From Eopsaltria australis (taxonomy: Eukaryota; Chordata; Aves; Passeriformes; Petroicidae), in assembly GCA_034509425.1 (NCBI GenBank), contig JAVTVJ010000474.1, positions 186,001 through 250,000 on the forward strand: a stretch of DNA of 64,000 bases, in the 5' to 3' direction. The position numbers and the translations under genes were made by a program. Below, in pieces: positions 57,461 to 64,000 of this stretch. Within the stretch, counting starts at the first letter, position 1, and every line of letters starts with the position of its first letter. A model generated the notes under the pieces. The model saw nothing but the letters and a program-made list of their open reading frames with translations. It was not told where the DNA came from and ran no database searches.

Positions 57461-60029
57461 TTGCCAAAGTGTTATGTGAAGTCATACAGCTTCAGCTGCA
57501 TTCACACAATTACCACAGCTCACTTCAGCACAGTAAGCTGTTGAAAGACAGTATTTTGTCTAGAAGCCTGAATCCTAAACTTTTATACATTAGTCAGTTC
57601 TTCTCCTATGTAGGAAATCTGTGTCAAGATAAAAGTTTTGGAGATTTGAGCCAAATAGTCTAAGTACAAATGTGTGATGCCTTGGCCCACATTCTCTGTA
57701 GAATCATTATCATTGTGAAGTTTCCTATGTGGTCATATTCATCCTTTTTTTCCTTTTTCAGATATCAATAATTTCAGTCGCATAAATTGACTAAATGACT
57801 CTACAATTAAAAGTAATATCTTCCAGCTATGGACAGAAGACATTTGACTGATTGCAGAGAAGAAGTTGATTGCCGCCATAAAAATTCCCTGAAGAGTCCA
57901 GATCCAGGCAGACTAGACTTGATCAATTTTCCTGTGCGCATGCTTACCCTTGGTGAGGGAGGGGGCAGAGGAAGAAATCAGGGAAGAAGAGCTAGCCTCC
58001 AGAACAAGCTACCCTCTTGGTAGGTATCCAACAGCTGGTAGGACTCTAGTCAGTCTCTGAAAGAAATATTCATGGGAACTTTATCTTGTTTTATAAAATG
58101 GAGGACTGGAGCTTCCATTCTCTCTATAAAATAGGAAAAGAGTATGGGATCATTTCCTGAGCTTGTATTTAGTACATTTTTCTAAGGAATTTTCCTCAAA
58201 TTAAGCTGACTGAAAAGAAAAAAAAAAGGATCTATGCAATTGCTCTGGTTCTTCAGAAACTTGCAGTTGTCTCATTCTTCCCTCCAAATAAAATACTCCA
58301 TGCATTCACCTCAGCAGCTCTGCTCATAGCACACTGTGACACCAGCCTGTTACAGCACTGAGGAAGGACTGAAAGGGTCCATTCTAATGAACATAAACTT
58401 CAAAACTCAGCCCTGCTGTCACTGAGTCTTTGATTTCAAATGAGGGAGAAAGCACTACTGTGTATGCATGAAAATGGACAGCCTGAAACACCCACCTGCT
58501 AGGGAGAGAGAGAACATACTCATCATGCATGATATAGTAGGAACTATGCTGCTAAGTATATACCTCACATACAGTGCCAATGGGCAGTCTATTACCCCTG
58601 AAATAAATCTGTCCCGTATTCCCCAACTGAAGAGAGGACAGAAGGCTGAGAAGGAAGAAGTTTGTTTTAGCTGACTAGGTTACTAGAACACAGACAGAAT
58701 TGGCAGTTTTGCTGATATAGCAAAATTGAACTTGTTTGGCTTATACAAACAACAGAGAGCAATGAAAAATGAGAGGAGCCAAGCAGACTATCTCAAGACA
58801 AGCTGAAATGACTCATGTTAATTTAGACTGTGGCTCTAATGTTTTCCATTAAATAAGGACTTTGTTTGGTAGCTCTGTTACCAATTAAGCTTGTAAAACC
58901 TTTCTGTCACAGAAGCAGGGGCTGGGGTCACCCTAGATCGTGCAACCTGGGAAGCATTAAATGGAGGCATTCTGGTGGCTCTACCCAGGACCAGACCTAC
59001 TCAGACTATTCACTTGGTACTTGTGAACTCCACTCTCCAGTGCTACTGACTCAGGGAGGCCTCTCAACTCAGACACAGCACAATATCAGATTTGCCCTAG
59101 CACTGTCATGCTTCTGAGTTCACTCTGACAAGCCCTCTCAAAATCTGAGGCTGTAAGGTTTTGTAAAACTACCCTTTAGTCCAGTAGTATCAGCTCTGAA
59201 GAGGAGCTAAGAATTCAAAGTTGACCAAAGCCATCCAGATGAGAATTGGCACTTCACAGAAGATGATAGGAAAAAGAGACACCCACACCAAGTCTGCATG
59301 TAGCAGATCAGGTTTATGAGTTGTTGGTATCAGGTCTATACCACATGAAAAATTATTAAATGCTTCAACCGCACCTGAGTAATCCAAGCCAAAACCAACC
59401 AGCTGTGCAGAGAGCCAGCTCCATTTTCTTACATCCATGACATGGTTAATTGGCAACATGGATAAAGAGTCCATGGATAATTGAGAGTGAAGTACACAAT
59501 ATAACAGCATTCTCTTGGCACATTTGAGTACTGACACATCATTTATTTCCCACAGACTGCATACAAAGCTGAAAACAGATTGTTCATCTCTCACAGAGAA
59601 AGTGGGAAGATTCTCCATTTTTTTACCCATTTATACAATTTTGCCTAGAAATACCATTTTTTGCCTATAAACCAGCTAATTAAACATCTGATTTAGGGAG
59701 AATCCCTGTGTACTGTAGTACTGCTTTTGAGTCCGTTTCATTATGAACCTTACCTCAGAATACAATGTGAGCAAGAGGACAAATACATCATGAGGGTTTG
59801 GGTAGTTGGCTAAAACCTGGAAAATACTTAGCATTAGTTTCTGTGCTCAAGCTGTAGAGGTTCCACGCGTATGCTTTATCTTTTGAGGATGGGGGCCCCC
59901 CAGGGGTATCTGGAACAGTCTTAGAACTACTGCTTTAAGCTTCTTTCTCAAGCCTTATCTTAATTGACTCAACTTGCATTGAATCATTTCATGTTATTTG
60001 AGTTTCAGGGATTTCATAGCTTCCCTTAC
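57461..60029. other. Anonymous AT-rich DNA after the truncated provirus
   Basis: No retroviral similarity continues beyond the junction. Nothing is recognised except an unusually long minus-strand ORF at 59190-59630, listed separately. Confidence 0.45.
59190..59630 (-). other. Unidentified 146-codon ORF
   Basis: An ATG-started ORF in otherwise anonymous AT-rich DNA. The C-terminal part is hydrophobic (WVSLFPIIFCEVPILIWMAL) and there are several cysteines. No family is recognised, there is no repeat in the window to compare, and no convincing splice sites bound it. Length is somewhat above what chance usually gives here. It may be a decayed coding relic or chance. Confidence 0.2.
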
Positions 60030-60186
60030 CAGATCTCCTAGCACTAGCATCTGAAATCTCTTTGCAGGTTTTTAATTCCTGGAGTCTTCTTACTGGGATT
60101 GCAGATTCAGCTCCACCATAAAACACACTTTCCTCTATCAAAGTTTTAATATAGATTTCATTCAGCTGATCGTCTGTATCCAAAGA
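60030..60186 (-). other. Exon-like ORF e (minus strand, 52 codons)
   Basis: On the minus strand an acceptor ...ataaagcagcag precedes 60186 and a strong donor ATCTG|GTAAGG follows at 60029. The 157-bp interval is open (phase 0 in, phase 1 out) and encodes charged, non-repetitive sequence: DTDDQLNEIYIKTLIEES, then RRLQELKTCKEISDASARR. It looks more protein-like than its neighbours. No family is recognised, and no partner exon was found nearby on this strand. Confidence 0.3.
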
Positions 60187-60898
60187 CTGCTGCTTTATAA
60201 GAAGACAGGTAATTGAGTCCCTTAAAATGAATACCCTATAGGTATCTCTGCCATGGAAATAGCAGGGTTTCCACAGCTCATGAGCCTAAATTCTAAGTTC
60301 TTGTGTCTAAAGTTCCATTTCAATTGGTACCTTGGCTAGCTCTCGTAATATTATGTGAGTTTGAAACGTTCCTCTGCTGACAAGACATTTGGATACAGGT
60401 AGAACTTATGCTGTCTAAATATATCCTGAAGTACCAGATACATGAAGATATTTCAGGACCCAGCCTCCCACTGATTTCAACAGATCTGGTATCTGCTTCC
60501 TGCTTAGAAAACTAGTCACCTGTGCTTTATGCAGATAGATTTTAAGGGTCATGTTTTCCCTGTGTCCTCAAGAGATTGACCTGCAGACAAGTCAAAAACA
60601 CAAGCCATCCATGCCAGCACGATCTTATTTTGTACTTGCTGATGTGGCTCTCATTTTGCACTTCCTACCTTCTTTTAAAGTAAGCAGAACATATTTTCTT
60701 ATTCTAGTATAAAAATAGCAAACAGAGAAGAGATCATGTAAATTGAATAAAAAAGCGCAAGCTGCAAGAATTCTATGCAGTGTGATAGGAAATCTTTTAA
60801 CAAGGAAAGTGAGGATTTAAATGGGAAAACGGGAAGTATTACTATATTTCTGACATGGTATTACTAGAAACTGCCAGTTTCCAACAGGATTGGGATAG
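60187..60898. other. Anonymous DNA
   Basis: No feature can be supported. Confidence 0.4.
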
Positions 60899-60903
60899 GG
60901 GAG

Positions 60904-61841
60904 TGTCCTGGTTTGAAGGACAGGTGTCTGTTAAGGAAGGCAGGAGCCTCCCTTGGAATGGGAAACTGTAACCCCTCTCCCTCCGAATTATTATAAATTT
61001 GAAATCAAGAAGCTCTCAGGCAAAGATATGGGAATAGGAATAACAGCTCTTTACTAATATCTAAAACAAGGCTAACAAATAACAACAACTATAACGTTAA
61101 CCAACAAACAGAACCAGAAACCCAGTGGCAGCTTGCTCGGCTTCAGGCACCTTTTCCCATTGGTGCCGTTCCAGTCACAGCCCGAAGGGGGCGCTCTGGG
61201 TGTGATGATTCCCTGGGGGCTGCAGGGGGTGCTCTGGCGTGAGCTCAGGTAGCACACGGCAATGGCGGCTGCCTGAGGCAGGGAAAGATGGAGGAGAGCC
61301 TTTGTTCCACAGACCCTCGGGGAGGGGGGGCAGCTGGTGTCGGTGCCACAGCAGGATCCTCGGACACAGGGAGCTGGGATGGTAAGAGATCCCGACGTGC
61401 ATGGGGAGCCCCGCTACAATGTAGAGAAAAAAAAAAAAAAAACTCGGAGCGGGGAGGAGGAGCAGGGGAGAGACAGGCTGGTGGCAGGCAGCTCCTGATG
61501 GGGCAGAGAGGAAAAAACTCACAGCAGACAGACTGGCAGCTCCGTGCTGGCTTCTCAGGGGTCGTGGGTCCAGCAGACAGCAGCTCCGACCGTCCAGCTC
61601 CGAGGGTCCCGAGCAAGAGAGCGTGACCTCCCCCCTGCCCTTGCTTTTCAGTCTCCAAAATCTCGCGTTGTCAGGCTCTGCTTCCATGAGGGCAATTCTG
61701 CCGCACCCTGCCAAGGAGAAAGGCCCTAGCCTTGTGCTTTGTTCTCTTAAGTACTCAGATATTAGCTCAGTCATTTGTGTCTTAGCAACCCATGGGAGAA
61801 AAAATTCCTGAGGAAAAAAAAACTAAATCCAACCTCCAACA
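60904..61841 (-). mobile_element. Solo LTR, 0.9-kb family copy 3
   Basis: 938 bp on the minus strand, TGTTGGAGG at 61841 to CA at 60904, with perfect TSD gggag (60899-60903, 61842-61846). An A17-18 run lies at about 61425-61442. It faces copy 4 head to head across about 109 bp. Confidence 0.94.
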
Positions 61842-61950
61842 GGGAGAAATCTCTGTTGATTCAGCACTTCTGTCATGTGAAGCTCTTTTATGGTGGAAGT
61901 CAGACTTCTAAAGATAGAAGCATGCATAAGAAAAAATAGAATAGTGACAT

Positions 61951-62829
61951 TGTTGGAGTTTGGATTTAGTTTTTTCCTCAGGAATTTTTCTCCCATGGGT
62001 TACTAAGAGACTAATGGCTGAGTACTTAAGAGAACAAAGCACATGGCTAGGGCCTTACTCCTTGGCAGGGTGGGGCAGAATCTCTTTCATGGAAGCAGGG
62101 CCTGACAACTCGAGATTTTGGAGACTGAAAAAAGCAAGGGCGGGGGGAGTGCGGGCTCTCTTGCTTAGGACCCCTCGGAGCTGGACGGTTGGAGCTGCTG
62201 TCTGCTGAACCCATGGCCACTGAGAAGCCAGCACGGAGCTGCTGGTCTGTCTGCTGTGAGTTTTTTCTTCTCTGCCCCATCGGGAGCTGCCTGCCACCAG
62301 CCTGTCTCTCCCCCCGCTCCTCCTCCCCGCTCCGAGTTTTTTTCGCTACATTGTAGCGGGTCCCAGCTCGCTGTGTCCCGGGATCCTGCTACAGCACCGA
62401 CACCAGCTGCCCCTGAGGGTCTGTGGAACAAAGGCTCTCCTCCATCCCTCCCTGCCTCGGGCAGCCGCCATTGCCGTGTGCTACCTGAGCTCACGCCAGA
62501 GCGCCCCCTGCAGCCACCGGGGAATCATCACACCCAGAGCGCCCCCTTCAGGCTGTGACTGGAACTGCACCAAAGGGAAAAGGTGCCTGAAGCTGAGCAA
62601 GCTGCCACTGGGTTTCTGGTTCTGTTTGTTGGTTAACGCCATAGTTGTTGTTATTTGTTAGCCTTGTTTTAGATATTAGTAAAGAACTGTTATTCCTATT
62701 CCCATATCTTTGCCTGAGAGCTTCTTGATTTCAAATTTATAATAATTCGGAGGGAGAGAGGGTACAGTTTCCCATTCCAAGGGAGGCTCCTGCCTTCCTT
62801 AACAGACACCTGTCCTTTAAACCAGGACA
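61951..62829 (+). mobile_element. Solo LTR, 0.9-kb family copy 4
   Basis: 879 bp, TGTTGGAG...CCAGGACA, with perfect TSD gacat (61946-61950, 62830-62834). Polyadenylation region near 62680 (ATTAGTAAAGAAC, a variant of AATAAA). It is closely similar to copy 3, and its independent TSD shows a separate insertion. Confidence 0.95.
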
Positions 62830-62834
62830 GACAT

Positions 62835-63092
62835 CAAGTCAAAATTAAAAATCTATATTATGACTCATATTTCCTTAGCGATGGACATAACAGTTTTTAA
62901 GATTAGATAAGTGTCTAGATAAACACATCTACTGGCGAAGAAACCAAACTGAGTAAAATTAATTCATCTTGAAAGGAACAGGCGTATAGATACCAGATTA
63001 AATCTATCCATATCTTGTTTCCACTAGTGAACATCCTACACTAGCCTTGATATCACTCAGATACATTGCAATTTCGATTATAATGCATCCAA
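62835..63092. other. Anonymous spacer
   Basis: No feature. Confidence 0.4.
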
Positions 63093-63540
63093 AAAAAGAG
63101 CAGTAAAGCTGGAGAAGGATCCGGAGCACAAGCCCCATAAGGAGCTGAGGGAGCTGTGGTTGTTTAGCCTGGTGAAAATGAGATTCAGGGAAGACCTTAT
63201 TCGCTCTCCACAACTACCCAAAAAGAGGTTGCAGCCAGGTTGAGGTCAATCTCTTTTCCCAAGTAACAAGCAATAGAAAAAAGAAAATGGCCTCAAGTTG
63301 CACCAGGAGAAGTTTAGATTGAATATGATGAAAAAATTCTGCACCAAATGGTTATTGAGCATAGGAACAGGTTGTCCAGTGAAGGGGTTGAGTCACCATC
63401 CCTGGATATAATTAAAAGCCATGTAGATGTGGAATTTAGGGACACAGTTTCATGGTGGACTTGGCAGTGTTAGTTCTACAGGTCAACTCAGTGATGTTAA
63501 AAGTCTTTTCCAGCCTAAAGGATTCTAGAATTCTATAATG
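63093..63540 (+). mobile_element. CR1 LINE 3' end, diverged copy
   Basis: Follows the CR1 tail order: GGAGAAGGATCCGGAGCA, GAGGGAGCTGTGGTTGTTTAG, then TTTAGATTGAATATGATGAAA, CATCCCTGGATATAATTAAAAG, and the end TCTAGAATTCTATAATG. It is more diverged than the 16.9-kb copy and lacks the 5' parts. It is a dead LINE fragment. Confidence 0.8.
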
Positions 63541-64000
63541 CCTCGAATACTTTTGCAGAAAAATGTCAACATGAAAAGTAAAAGGGTCTGTTCCAAGAAC
63601 TCACATAGTCTAGGATTTAATGGGGTAATGGTGATATCACTTTAAAGTCTAGTTTCACAATTCGAATATTCATCGCTTATTTCCTCCTTATTCACAGGAT
63701 GCTCCATGTTTGTGCTTTCTGTCAATACTCTCCTCTGATCTGGGAAATCACCCTGTTAATGCTAATGCTTCAAGATAGGAATGAAGTTAGACCAAGCAAA
63801 GCCTTAAAAATAAGAGTTTCCAGTTTTACATTACAAAGTAATGAAATTCTTCTGAACAATGGCCAGTCATGATCATTCTTTGTCCTTCAGTTTTCCTGGA
63901 GGATCTTCACTCATCCTTTTTTTTTTCTTCTCCATCCCATTATTTTGTGAAGTGCTGCCATTTCTTTTCAATTTAGTACAAAAAATTGCTAGTAGGCCCA
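63541..64000. other. Anonymous DNA to window end
   Basis: AT-rich with a T11 run near 63919. No supported feature. Confidence 0.4.

Noticed and set aside
1..64000. CRISPR arrays, operons, phage or plasmid features
   Set aside because: No direct-repeat arrays with spacers or bacterial-type gene organisation; CR1 tails and ERVs indicate a bird genome.

Overview
The window looks like repeat-rich bird DNA, probably passerine. The evidence is two or three CR1 LINE tails of the avian type, many LTRs of avian endogenous retrovirus (ERV) character, and no intact cellular gene. By eye, recognised ERV and CR1 sequence covers more than half of the 64 kb, with insertions nested up to four deep. Such density is known from avian W chromosomes and other poorly recombining regions. 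Placing the window there is inference only.

Layout. 1-12.6 kb: four LTRs of three families in otherwise anonymous AT-rich DNA. 12.6-17.6 kb: anonymous DNA with one exon-like ORF, a possible long LTR and a CR1 tail. 17.6-28.4 kb: a 1.64-kb solo LTR (TSD ctttg) split by a 9.2-kb gammaretrovirus-like provirus A (TSD ggggg). Provirus A itself contains a solo LTR (TSD taaga) and probably a second LTR-like insert. 28.4-34.9 kb: anonymous DNA with one solo LTR and two more exon-like ORFs. 34.9-38.3 kb: a 1.6-kb solo LTR, a CR1 scrap and a 0.62-kb solo LTR. 42.1-57.5 kb: a second nest. An old, 3'-truncated gammaretrovirus-like provirus X (gag, protease, RT) carries a 1.6-kb solo LTR in its 5' LTR (TSD gggac). 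That solo LTR carries a near-complete betaretrovirus-like provirus B on the minus strand (TSD ctcctt). X also carries a solo LTR inside gag (TSD ctcaaa). 57.5-64 kb: anonymous DNA, a minus-strand exon-like ORF, a head-to-head pair of LTRs and a second CR1 tail.

Provirus B is the most complete element: LTR-gag-pro-pol-env-LTR with gag, pro and pol in three frames, a Lys-type primer-binding site, a complete RNase H and integrase active site, and an env whose TM subunit has the CX6CC signature. It is inactivated by stops, two homopolymer frameshifts, and substitutions in the protease (ETG) and RT (YMDN) active sites. Its LTRs differ at roughly 1.4% of sites by eye. Provirus A has equally similar LTRs but a wrecked interior, and it carries two RNase H-like segments in tandem. 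Its LTR R region encodes two adjacent hairpins.

No rRNA, tRNA, CRISPR or operon-like structure is present. Boundaries marked by matching TSDs are reliable to the base. Coordinates of degraded coding remnants are approximate.
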